Part shown: positions 7,941-13,573 of the stretch, piece after piece
How positions within the stretch are numbered: position 1 is the first letter of the stretch
Layout: each line of letters opens with the position of its first letter
The notes under the pieces: generated by a model
Database searches by the model: none
What the model saw: the letters and a program-made list of their open reading frames with translations, nothing else
What the model was told of the DNA's origin: nothing
Program-made: the position numbers and the translations under genes
DNA from: Chitinilyticum litopenaei DSM 21440
GTDB taxonomy: Bacteria > Pseudomonadota > Gammaproteobacteria > Burkholderiales > Chitinibacteraceae
Reading direction: 5' to 3'
Assembly (NCBI RefSeq): GCF_000428145.1
Contig: NZ_ATZJ01000060.1
Span: 1 to 13,758, forward strand
Length of the DNA stretch: 13,758 nucleotides

Positions 7941-8658
7941 TCGCCCCCGCATTGTGGTTGCCGGCATTTCCGTTGCCATTGACCGCAAGGACATCAAGAA
8001 TCTGCACCTTGGCGTGTATCCGCCCGATGGGCGGGTGCGGGTTGCTGCGCCGCTGGCCGTGAATGACGAGGCCATCCGGCTGGCGGTGATTGGCAAGCTG
8101 GGCTGGATCAAGCGCCAGCGGGCCAAATTCCAGAGCCAGCCGCGCCAAAGCGAACGCCGGATGGTTTCCGGCGAGACGCACTATGTGTTTGGCCGGCCGT
8201 ACCGCTTGCGTGTCCTGCATCTGGCCGGAGCCCAGCAGATTACCGTGGACCCGCGTGGTCGCCTTCTACTGAATTGCTCGCCAGAAAAAAGCGCCGAACA
8301 GCGCCAGGTACTTCTGCAGGAATGGTATCGGGCGCGTCTGAGGGAAACGGCGCAACCCTTATTGCAGGAGTGGTCTGCCCGCCTGGAGGTTTCCCCTGCC
8401 TTCTGGGGCATCCGCAAGATGAAAACGCGCTGGGGAAGCTGCAATACCGGCACCGGCCGAATCTGGTTGAATCTGGAGCTCGCCAAAAAGCCGCTGCATT
8501 GCATCGAGTTCATCATCGTGCATGAACTGCTGCACCTGCAGGAGCGCCACCATAACCAGCGCTTCATGGCACTGATGGATCAGCATCTGCCAAACTGGCG
8601 CTTGCTGCGTGATGAGCTTAATCACGGCATGCTGGGGGCGGAGAAGTGGGATTACTGA
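7930..8658 (+). CDS. YgjP-like zinc metallopeptidase (DUF45/M48-related) linked to type I restriction
   Basis: A 242-residue protein with the signature of the YgjP/SprT-related family: MKTRWGSC at 164-171, a strand and helix with IWLNLELAKKP, then HELLH at 198-202 with catalytic E199, and ERHHNQRF (205-212), where a second histidine probably completes the zinc site. It starts inside hsdR with an 11-base overlap, so it is translated with hsdR. Genes of this family often travel with type I restriction operons. Its substrate is not known; proteolytic control of HsdR or of stalled DNA-protein complexes is inference only. No signal peptide is seen, so it is probably cytoplasmic. Confidence 0.85.
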   Translation: MSSDRPRIVVAGISVAIDRKDIKNLHLGVYPPDGRVRVAAPLAVNDEAIRLAVIGKLGWIKRQRAKFQSQPRQSERRMVSGETHYVFGRPYRLRVLHLAGAQQITVDPRGRLLLNCSPEKSAEQRQVLLQEWYRARLRETAQPLLQEWSARLEVSPAFWGIRKMKTRWGSCNTGTGRIWLNLELAKKPLHCIEFIIVHELLHLQERHHNQRFMALMDQHLPNWRLLRDELNHGMLGAEKWDY

Positions 8659-8740
8659 ATTTTCAGGCCGGTTTGTCAGTTGCGACTCTGCGCCCACTGG
8701 GGGCCGATAAATAGTGTGGAGCTATCAAGAGACTTGACCA

Positions 8741-8793
8741 AGGTGCGAATGGTGCGAGGCTGTGCGAGCTTATAAATGATCAGACTCGCACCA
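8741..8793. repeat. Short direct repeats and a 9-bp inverted repeat after the defence locus
   Basis: Three near-tandem copies of a GGTGCGA-like unit lie at about 8742-8768. One copy, TGGTGCGAG (8750-8758), is perfectly inverted at CTCGCACCA (8785-8793) with an AT-rich centre (TTATAAATGATC). There is no U-tract, so this is not a convincing terminator; a protein-binding site or remnant of a recombination site is possible. It lies between the ends of convergent transcription units. Confidence 0.4.
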
Positions 8794-8795
8794 TG

Positions 8796-9307
8796 CTAGC
8801 TGGGCAGAATACCCTGTAGTTTCGGCTCGACCAGGCCTTGGTTTTTATGATTTACCCTGCGCCATTTCCCCTGTGCCTCCTGCGGTGTGCCCGGCTTCAC
8901 CTGCACGCGCGGGGCCAGCTTGCCGCCAGGCTGCCCCTGCCCGGCCAGCCAGTCGCGGGCGACCGCATAGCCGCTGCGGCGATAGCGAATACCCTCCAGC
9001 GCCGGGTCTACTCCGTCCCGCCGAAGCTGGCGCACAAGCTGATCCAGTACAAGTCGCCGGGATGCCGGGCTGCCTGCCTGTTCGACCAGGGATCGGTACA
9101 GCGCCGCATTTTTAATCGTCGCGCTTCCGACAAGACCCCTCGGACGTGCAGCAGCTCCGCGCGCCGTTCCTCGGCCGACCAGTTCGCCCAGTCCTCGGTC
9201 GCTATAGCCAGCGGCAGCGCGCGCAGCGATGGCGTCAAGGTCAGCGTTGACAAGGCGGTGCCCACTTCGATTAACAAAGTGTCGATGTTCAAAGTCATAG
9301 CGGACAT
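8796..9307 (-). pseudogene. Frameshifted unknown gene (minus strand, downstream of two)
   Basis: Coding signal starts at ATG 9307, with a perfect GGAGG six bases upstream, and gives MSAMTLNIDTLLIEVG followed by LPLAIATEDWANWSAEERR, in codons with high third-position GC. Near 9115-9126 the good frame changes: after HVRGVLSEA the convincing protein continues in another frame as TIKNAALYRSLVEQAG and runs to TAG 8796-8798, ending in a basic, glycine- and proline-rich tail. In the unshifted frame the first half has low third-position GC and Gly/Arg/Ala-rich off-frame character. I read this as one gene of about 170 codons broken by a single frameshift, or a sequencing error. I do not recognise the family. 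Confidence 0.5.
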
Positions 9308-9592
9308 TTTGCGCCTCCGGTGCCAGTGCCACGGTATTAGCGTAACTGACTTCCAGCAGGTTCCGCAGATTTTCCGCATCATCGTCGGACCAGTGCAACG
9401 GCGTGGCCAGCGCCGCAATGCCTTCGTCCTCGGGCGACCAGAAGTAGCGGCGCATCATGCCTGACACCGGGTCATGATGGATGGCGTTCACTGGCGAAAT
9501 TTGCTCTATGTGTTGAGGCAGAAACGTGGTCGTGTCTAACTTGAGTGCCAGGCTGGCTATTTGTCCTCTGGCGTAAGAGCAGGCTTACTCAC
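9285..9592 (-). pseudogene. Frameshifted unknown gene (minus strand, upstream of two)
   Basis: Likely start GTG 9592 (SKPALTPEDK, then TAG at 9557-9559). Reading on one frame over gives IASLALKLDTTTFLPQHIEQ, VNAIHHDPVSGMMRRYFWSP and DDDAENLRNLLEVSYANTVA in GC3-rich codons, which looks like the same protein continued past a one-base error near 9562. An in-frame GTG at 9491 could start a shorter product. Near the 3' end another shift is needed to stop at the TGA overlapping the second ATG of the next gene; otherwise the frame runs on into it. The product is unrecognised. The left boundary is approximate. Confidence 0.4.
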
Positions 9593-9650
9593 CTTGCTAT
9601 CGACTTTTTGGCGACATACGCTCGATATGATTTTTATTTGGAGCGGGGCA

Positions 9651-9808
9651 ATGACAGACCTTGAAGTGCGGCAGGTGACGTTGCGGCACTGGACAAGTTG
9701 TTCAAAGCCAAAAGGGCGACCATTCCGGCGGACTGGCTGAACCGGCAGGCCGTGGCAGCCGTACAGCAGACCCGAATGGAACTGAAAGTGAGATGCTGGT
9801 GGGGGTAG
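9651..9808 (+). pseudogene. Small broken ORF divergent from the minus-strand remnants
   Basis: ATG 9651 follows GGAG at seven bases and codes MTDLEV. From about 9671 the convincing protein is in a different frame (AALDKLFKAKRATIPADWLN, then RQAVAAVQQTRMELK) and ends at TAG 9806-9808. The starting frame stops early. It would be a protein of about 50 residues, divergent from the GTG at 9592 with 58 bases between. No family is recognised. Confidence 0.35.
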
Positions 9809-10050
9809 ATGAAGACGCTGCGTGAACGGAGGCCAGGATATTGTTTTGTCTGACTGACCCGTCGATCTATCGGGTGCCTGAAGAAGATATCGACCTCTGT
9901 TCATCACCAAGTCATTGCATTGGTGAGGGCTTCGCTTCGCATGCTCATGGGAGATTGGGCTCCGCTAAGGCAGCGGCAAACACGGAAGGCGAGGGTGCTT
10001 GTATGTACAGGTGTATGTACTGATAGGCGAAAGGGTTTGGATTTGTTCAG
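9809..10050. other. Region without a recognisable gene; contains a paired TGTATGTAC repeat
   Basis: I find no coding sequence with a convincing start, ribosome site or composition here. TGTATGTAC occurs twice, 12 bases apart, at 10000-10008 and 10012-10020, about 70 bases before the tRNA fragment. The rest is probably the original chromosomal flank of the tRNA gene or older element debris. Confidence 0.5.
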
Positions 10051-10078
10051 AAAAAAAAGAGCTGCGATTGCAACTCTT
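10051..10078 (-). terminator. Rho-independent terminator of the tRNA-Arg transcript
   Basis: On the minus strand the RNA is AGAGUUGC, loop AAUC, GCAGCUCU, then eight U. The eight-pair stem includes one U-G wobble that would be a C/A mismatch on the plus strand, so it serves leftward transcription. It lies 10 bases past the tRNA CCA end, as expected for a native tRNA terminator. Confidence 0.85.
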
Positions 10079-10087
10079 TGATTTTAT

Positions 10088-10132
10088 TGGCGCACCCAGC
10101 AGGGATCGAACCTGCGAAATTCAGCTTCGGAA
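10088..10132 (-). other. Attachment site: 3' part of tRNA-Arg(CCG), anticodon loop to CCA
   Basis: On the minus strand, in order: anticodon loop TTCCGAA (10132-10126, anticodon CCG), 3' anticodon stem GCTGA, variable loop ATTTC, T stem GCAGG, T loop TTCGATC, CCTGC, acceptor strand TGGGTGC, discriminator G and CCA. All lengths are canonical. The 5' anticodon strand that should follow at 10133-10137 (GCTGA on plus) is ACTGG instead, so tRNA identity stops at the loop. This is the footprint of an integrase that crosses over in the anticodon loop of tRNA-Arg. The intact tRNA should be at the far right end of the element, outside the window. Confidence 0.88.
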
Positions 10133-10148
10133 ACTGGTTTTTTCAGTA

Positions 10149-10251
10149 TTCATGCAGCTTCATGCGGTTTCTGTGTTGCTTTTTACCTTCATAAAATCAA
10201 TGGCTTGCTGCTTGTTTTCATTTCATGCTGCATCATGTGCACCATGCTAGC
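10149..10251. repeat. Phased TCATG(C) repeats between att and int
   Basis: TTCATGCAGC (10149-10158) and TTCATGCGGT (10159-10168) are tandem with 10-bp period. TTCATGCTGC (10222-10231), ATCATGTGCA (10232-10241) and a more diverged CCATGC (10242-10247) form a second set. One-helical-turn spacing beside an att core is typical of cooperative excisionase binding. The same motif recurs over the alpA promoter at 12275-12304. Confidence 0.6.
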
Positions 10252-10260
10252 GCATAATCT

Positions 10261-10305
10261 TGTATAAGCCCGTGTATAAGCCCGTGTATAAGCCCACGGG
10301 TTTTT
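10261..10305 (+). repeat. Three 12-bp iterons and a terminator-like hairpin in the int leader
   Basis: TGTATAAGCCCG at 10261-10272 and 10273-10284 and TGTATAAGCCCA at 10285-10296 are exact tandem repeats apart from the last base. The third overlaps a hairpin CCCGTG (10281-10286)/CACGGG (10295-10300), loop of eight, followed by five T. The repeats may be integrase arm sites or operators; the hairpin could attenuate int. CATAAT at 10253-10258 is a possible -10 element, without a good -35. Confidence 0.6.
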
Positions 10306-10321
10306 ACTGGAGTGCGACGGA

Positions 10322-11854
10322 ATGGCTGAGAATCTGCTGACTGAAAAAACGCTGAAGGCAATCAGGCCGGATGATGCTGGCAAGAGGGTGAAGGATGGCG
10401 GCAATTTGACGGGAGTCGTGAAGGTCAGCCGCGCCGGAGTGGTGTCCGTCGTGTTTACCTATCGCTTCCGCTCGCCTGAGCTGGACAAGTTGCGCGGGGC
10501 TGGCTGTGGCTCGTGGCCCGAGGTGTCGCTTGCTGACGTTCGAGCCGAGCGTAAAAGACTTCGCGATCTGGTGGCGGCTGGGGTTGACCCATTGGCGCAG
10601 CGCCAACGCGATCAGGAAGGTCGAGAGGATTTGCAGCGAGAAGAGGAGGCCGCCCGACTTGCTGCTGAGCGTGAAGCTGTCGCTGTAATGCAGGCAGAGG
10701 CCGCTGAGGCTGCCGCGCCGACGCTGGATGTGCTCTATCAGAAGTGGGACGAATTGCACGGCGCTACGCTGGATGCGCACTGGCGGGCTGTACGGCAATC
10801 ACACTGGCGCTGCCATGTTGCGCCCATCATCGGTGCGATAAAGATCAAGGATGTGACCACTAAGCCGCTGCTGGATCACTTCGACAAGATGAAGCTGGCC
10901 GGCAATGCCGTGACCGCCAACAAGGTATTGGCCTTTGTCCGGCAGGTTGCGGCATGGGGCAAGGCGCGGGGCTATGTGCTACCGGGCAATCCTCTGCTTG
11001 ATCTTGATCCGCCTACGAAGCCGAAAGACTTGAAAGCGCGACAGAAGGCCGAGAGCTTCGATGCCGCCGCCTACCTTGCCAAGCATGGCGATGGCGTTAT
11101 CGGTGAGGATGGCGAGGATGACAAGGCGGGAAGGGCGCTGAGTTTTGCCGAGCTTGTGGAGCTGCTGCGCGACCGCTTGCCAGCCAGCACGCAAGCCGAC
11201 ACCGGCAAATGCATCATCCGTTTCATGTTGGCGACCGGCGTGCGGGGCAGCCAGGCCGTGCGCTTGCGCTGGAATTGGGTTGTGCTGGAAAAGCGCCTGA
11301 TCATTTTCCCGGCGGGCAGCATGAAAGCACGGAAGATGCATCACGTGCACCTGTCCGACTTTGCGCTAGCCCAATTGCGCCAGATGGCTGCGATCCGCAC
11401 CGGGGATTTTGTCTTCCCTGCGCCGATCAAGGAGAACGACCACGTGCTGCGCAGTAACGTCGGCAACGATATTACCGCCCGCCAGTTCCATCAGCAGGAT
11501 GGTGAGAGCGATGCGGTTTTTCAGATGCGGCTCGCCAAGCGTTTGCAGTGCCGAAGGGCGCGGCAGGACTATGACCGCTACAACCTGAGCGCTGGCAAGT
11601 GGACTCTCTACGACTTGCGCCGCACTGCTGCGACGCGGCTTTGCGAAGTGACCGGGGCGGATTGGGACACCATCAAGCGGGTGTTGGCGCACGCAGACGG
11701 CCACGGTGTCACGTCGCGCTATATGCGCTTCTCGCAATGGGAAGACCGCTGCGCTGCACTGGATGCGCTGGGTGAAGCGCTGGAGGAATGTCAGGCAGGA
11801 AGATTGCCGGCCATTGCCCGTGCTGACAATGTAGTGGCGCTGCGGCGAGCGTAA
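10322..11854 (+). CDS. Tyrosine site-specific integrase with DUF4102-type arm-binding domain
   Basis: A 510-residue integrase beside the tRNA att site it probably uses. Domains in order: a DUF4102-like arm-binding domain (about 1-95, ending WPEVSLADVRAERKRL), an acidic/alanine-rich helical linker (96-132), a core-binding SAM-like domain (134-230) and the catalytic domain (about 270-475). Catalytic positions visible: R308 in ATGVRGSQAVRLRW, K335 in GSMKARKMHHVHLS, R433 in YDLRRTAAT, H457 in VLAHADGHGVT and nucleophile Y467 in SRYMR. The usual HxxR histidine is Y430 and the usual RxxE is RGSQ, variants to note. About 60 residues are inserted before YDLRR compared with short phage integrases. 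GGAG lies nine bases before ATG 10322. It is transcribed away from att and precedes the probable alpA-primase module. Confidence 0.92.
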   Translation: MAENLLTEKTLKAIRPDDAGKRVKDGGNLTGVVKVSRAGVVSVVFTYRFRSPELDKLRGAGCGSWPEVSLADVRAERKRLRDLVAAGVDPLAQRQRDQEGREDLQREEEAARLAAEREAVAVMQAEAAEAAAPTLDVLYQKWDELHGATLDAHWRAVRQSHWRCHVAPIIGAIKIKDVTTKPLLDHFDKMKLAGNAVTANKVLAFVRQVAAWGKARGYVLPGNPLLDLDPPTKPKDLKARQKAESFDAAAYLAKHGDGVIGEDGEDDKAGRALSFAELVELLRDRLPASTQADTGKCIIRFMLATGVRGSQAVRLRWNWVVLEKRLIIFPAGSMKARKMHHVHLSDFALAQLRQMAAIRTGDFVFPAPIKENDHVLRSNVGNDITARQFHQQDGESDAVFQMRLAKRLQCRRARQDYDRYNLSAGKWTLYDLRRTAATRLCEVTGADWDTIKRVLAHADGHGVTSRYMRFSQWEDRCAALDALGEALEECQAGRLPAIARADNVVALRRA

Positions 11855-11946
11855 CGGCCTGGCTGTCGGGATGGTTCTGAATGCGAACCTTTCACTTTGC
11901 GGAACGCATGACACAGCATGGAAAGAGTGCGCTAGAATCTGAGGCA

Positions 11947-12052
11947 TTCATTCAAACCGAACAAACGTTCGGCAAATGAAAACGCCCGCGTAGTCGAACA
12001 GTCTTGGCGGACTGACTACGCGGGCGCGAGATGCCGACCCGATAGGGCCGGC
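11947..12052. other. Cluster of strong hairpins downstream of int
   Basis: Three adjacent structures. CCGAAC-AAAC-GTTCGG (11957-11972) is extended by TTCATT/AATGAA (11947-11952/11975-11980). CGCCCGCGTAGTC (11983-11995) pairs perfectly with GACTACGCGGGCG (12014-12026), with an inner CAGTC/GACTG stem; on the minus strand it is followed by TTTTC. GCCGACCC-GATA-GGGCCGGC (12033-12052) has one A/C mismatch on plus but a G-U pair on minus. Candidates are a structured RNA or a transcription barrier between int and alpA. Confidence 0.6.
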
Positions 12053-12093
12053 TTTAACAACCGCGCCCGCATGAAACGGGACTACGGCTACAG

Positions 12094-12123
12094 AGGATTG
12101 CCCCGGCAAGGGCGATCCTTTGT
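12094..12123 (+). terminator. Probable int-side terminator
   Basis: Plus-strand RNA AGGAUUGCCC (12094-12103), loop CGGCAA, GGGCGAUCCU (12110-12119): ten pairs including a U-G wobble that becomes a C/A mismatch on the other strand, then a short UUG-UUU tract. This fits termination of rightward int transcription, 240 bases after the int stop. Confidence 0.55.
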
Positions 12124-12134
12124 TTGTGACGGCG

Positions 12135-12168
12135 ACAAAAAAGCCCAAGGCCAATCGGCTAGGGCTTT
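12135..12168 (-). terminator. Probable leftward terminator upstream of alpA
   Basis: AAAGCCC (12140-12146) pairs with GGGCTTT (12162-12168). Read on the minus strand the hairpin is followed by six U in total, while on plus it has only three. It would stop a leftward transcript starting in the 12170-12330 region. No gene is seen for that transcript, so a small antisense or regulatory RNA is possible. Confidence 0.5.
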
Positions 12169-12274
12169 GCTGTTGCGTCTGGGACTGGCAAAGAGCATTG
12201 GCGTTACTGGCGTAATGCGTGTTCGCATTGAACATTACACTACACGGTGTTGGTTTGCTGGTCAATCACGCTTG

Positions 12275-12304
12275 TATCATGCCGTGTCATGCCGTCTCAT
12301 GTGG
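12275..12304. promoter_or_regulatory. Phased TCATG repeats over the probable alpA promoter
   Basis: Three 10-bp units TATCATGCCG, TGTCATGCCG and TCTCATGTGG in tandem, 31-60 bases before the alpA ATG. The first contains TATCAT, a five-of-six match to a -10 element, with only a weak TTGGTT (12250-12255, spacing 19) as -35. A protein bound here would cover the promoter. A separate palindrome TGTTC-GCATT-GAACA lies at 12220-12234. Confidence 0.55.
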
Positions 12305-12334
12305 GTGCGCTCTATCCGAAAGGAAACAGTACGC

Positions 12335-12571
12335 ATGCAACACAACGAAAGCGTGAAACACGTCGCGCAAACCTTCGCGGCAAAGTACGGCGTATTCCCG
12401 CCCGCCCTGCGCCCCAAGGATGCCGCGCCCTACATCGGCGTGAGCGTCGCCCAGCTCAATCGACTGGTCGCCGCCGGCAAGCTGAAGCCGGTGAAGCCGT
12501 CACCAGCCGTAACCCTCTTCAAGACCACTGATCTGGACGCCTATCTGGCCGAGCTATTCGGGGAGGGCTGA
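12335..12571 (+). CDS. AlpA-like / excisionase-family HTH regulator
   Basis: A 78-residue protein. The segment RPKDAAPYIGVSVAQLNRLV (26-45), AAGKLKPVK and FKTTDLDAYLAEL (62-74) is the MerR-like/AlpA excisionase helix-turn-helix with a short wing. The frame is open far upstream, but ATG 12335 follows AGGA (12321-12324) and the sequence before it does not look coding. Such proteins in P4-like elements act as transcription regulators and recombination directionality factors. It heads a tight series of genes (three bases to the next) and follows the phased TCATG repeats, which it may bind. Confidence 0.75.
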   Translation: MQHNESVKHVAQTFAAKYGVFPPALRPKDAAPYIGVSVAQLNRLVAAGKLKPVKPSPAVTLFKTTDLDAYLAELFGEG

Positions 12572-12574
12572 CCC

Positions 12575-12889
12575 ATGATCGACAAACAAAAAACCCCGCT
12601 GGCAGGCGGGGCGGATGTGACACGTCTCGAAGCGGCAAAGCCTAGCCAGATTACCGCCACCGAAGCAGCGGCACAACGGCTGCGCGTACTGGCAGCCTTG
12701 CGTAACGGCTCCTGCACGACATTTGAGCTGCGCGACCGTTGCAATGTGATGATGCCCGCCGCTCGCATCAAGGAGCTGAAGGACGCGGGCCATACCATCA
12801 TCACCGATCTGGTCGACGCAGAGGATAGCCACGGCAGGCCGCACGGCCGTGTTGCCAAGTACACGCTGATTCGGGAGGCCAAAGCATGA
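12575..12889 (+). CDS. Small winged-helix DNA-binding protein (HTH_39-like)
   Basis: A 104-residue protein with a winged-helix pattern: QRLRVLAALRNGSCTTFELR (34-53), PAARIKELKDAGHTIIT (61-77) and a wing ending GRVAKYTLIR (91-100). This resembles the short helix-turn-helix proteins (PF14090-like) that sit between regulator and primase in many islands and prophages; the family call is from memory of its pattern. A GGGGAGGG ribosome site lies in the end of the preceding gene. Its stop overlaps the next ORF start (ATGA). A transcription or replication-control role is inferred. Confidence 0.7.
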   Translation: MIDKQKTPLAGGADVTRLEAAKPSQITATEAAAQRLRVLAALRNGSCTTFELRDRCNVMMPAARIKELKDAGHTIITDLVDAEDSHGRPHGRVAKYTLIREAKA

Positions 12890-13203
12890 GCCTTCCCAAC
12901 CGTTCCCGTGTCGGGCACAATGCCGCCGCTGCCTGCAATCAGGCAGCCAGCTTTAGCAGGCTGAACGAGAAGGCGGACGACCGCCAGCCCTTACCGTTGT
13001 GCGGTTTTTTTACGCCCGTTCGCATTCAGCGTCCGTGCGCGTCCGCAGCCCTTGCTGTGCCTTCGATGGCGGGCAGGGGTAGGGAGGCCTTGTGCCTGCC
13101 GGTTCCTTCTTGCCGGTCTGCTAACCCTGCCCTTTGCCCGCCCCCTCCGTTTAGCAGCGGAAGGCGGGTTCATCCCCAAGAAGGAGGCGCACGCCATGCC
13201 TAG
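12886..13203 (+). CDS. Ash-like ORF in the primase leader
   Basis: A 105-codon frame starting in the ATGA overlap with the preceding gene and running eight bases into the next. Its middle (FFTPVRIQRPCASAALAVPS, MAGRGREA, SCRSANPALCP) follows the pattern of Ash-family ORFs (PF10554) found before primase genes in P4-like elements, where 'MAG..G...S...ANP' recurs. It is rich in Pro, Ala, Arg and Cys, and the DNA is full of hairpins (separate entries). The conserved thing may be the RNA rather than the peptide. I cannot say whether it makes a stable protein. Confidence 0.5.
   Translation: MSLPNRSRVGHNAAAACNQAASFSRLNEKADDRQPLPLCGFFTPVRIQRPCASAALAVPSMAGRGREALCLPVPSCRSANPALCPPPPFSSGRRVHPQEGGARHA
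12928..13011 (+). promoter_or_regulatory. Hairpins with attenuator-like geometry
   Basis: GCTGCCTG-CAAT-CAGGCAGC (12928-12947) is a perfect eight-pair hairpin. GGCGG (12972-12976) pairs with CCGCC (12981-12985). The bases ACCGC (12980-12984) can instead pair with GCGGT (13001-13005), which runs into seven T (13005-13011); a small ACCG-TTGTG-CGGT hairpin before the same T tract is also possible. Mutually exclusive pairing in front of a T tract is the layout of an attenuator. Confidence 0.5.
13068..13142 (+). ncRNA. Long imperfect stem inside the Ash-like region
   Basis: GGCGGGCA (13068-13075) pairs with TGCCCGCC (13135-13142) and GGGTAGGG (13077-13084) with CCCTGCCC (13125-13132), including one U-G pair. 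That gives 16 pairs with a small asymmetric bulge. The 40-base interior holds another short AGGC/GCCT hairpin (13085-13097). No U tract follows, so it is not a simple terminator. A cis-acting or processed regulatory RNA is inferred. Confidence 0.5.
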
Positions 13204-13573
13204 TCACGCCCATACCCAATCCCATTCCACCCCGATTACCTTCAACCCGCTGCCGGACTTTCACCCGCTGGCCGCGTCTGCCGAGCGTGTCGCCACGGTC
13301 TATGACGTGGACAACATGGCCGAGCGCCGCGAGCTGTTCGGCGCATCGACGCTGGGCGAGCTGCAAGCCCAAGGGGCCTATCTGTTTGCTGTGCGTGCCG
13401 CCAAGTCCAAGCCGGAGCGTCTGATCTGGCATTGCCAGGGCGCATTGCTGGCGCGGCTGGGTCTGAGCAATCACGCCGGCCTGAGCCATGAGCAAGAGCT
13501 GCTGCGCGGTTTCATCATCGGCCTGATGGGCAATCTCGAACAGGCATTCGAGCAGCCAGAGGGGGATGAATGA
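13196..13573 (+). CDS. Hypothetical island protein upstream of primase
   Basis: A 125-residue soluble protein. ATG 13196 is chosen because AAGGAGG (13181-13187) lies eight bases before it; the frame is open further upstream, but that part belongs to the structured region. It starts with a His/Ser/Thr-rich stretch, then a helical body (FHPLAASAERVATVYDVDNM, LLRGFIIGLMGNLEQAF) with an acidic end. I do not recognise a domain. Its stop overlaps the primase start (ATGA), so the two are probably co-translated and it may act in element replication or its control. Confidence 0.75.
   Translation: MPSHAHTQSHSTPITFNPLPDFHPLAASAERVATVYDVDNMAERRELFGASTLGELQAQGAYLFAVRAAKSKPERLIWHCQGALLARLGLSNHAGLSHEQELLRGFIIGLMGNLEQAFEQPEGDE

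Noticed and set aside
8741..8793. GGTGCGAG/CTCGCACCA as the terminator of the hsdR operon.
   Set aside because: The loop is 26 bases and no T tract follows on either strand.
8796..9491. A single 231-codon gene on the minus strand.
   Set aside because: Its middle third has low third-position GC and off-frame Gly/Arg/Ala-rich sequence, while a different frame there starts at a perfect GGAGG and reads as a convincing protein.
8788..10251. GCACCATGCTAGC occurs at 8788-8800 and 10239-10251, which might be direct repeats of an att site.
   Set aside because: A 13-base repeated word is expected about once by chance in a window this long, and the copies lie in unlike contexts; the tRNA fragment is a far better att candidate.
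10261..10296. Three short tandem repeats as a CRISPR array.
   Set aside because: The 12-bp units are contiguous without spacers and there are no cas genes; iterons or integrase arm sites fit better.
12071..12334. Upstream extension of the AlpA-like frame to 12071.
   Set aside because: It would translate through two hairpins and the probable promoter; ATG 12335 has a ribosome site and gives the normal family length.
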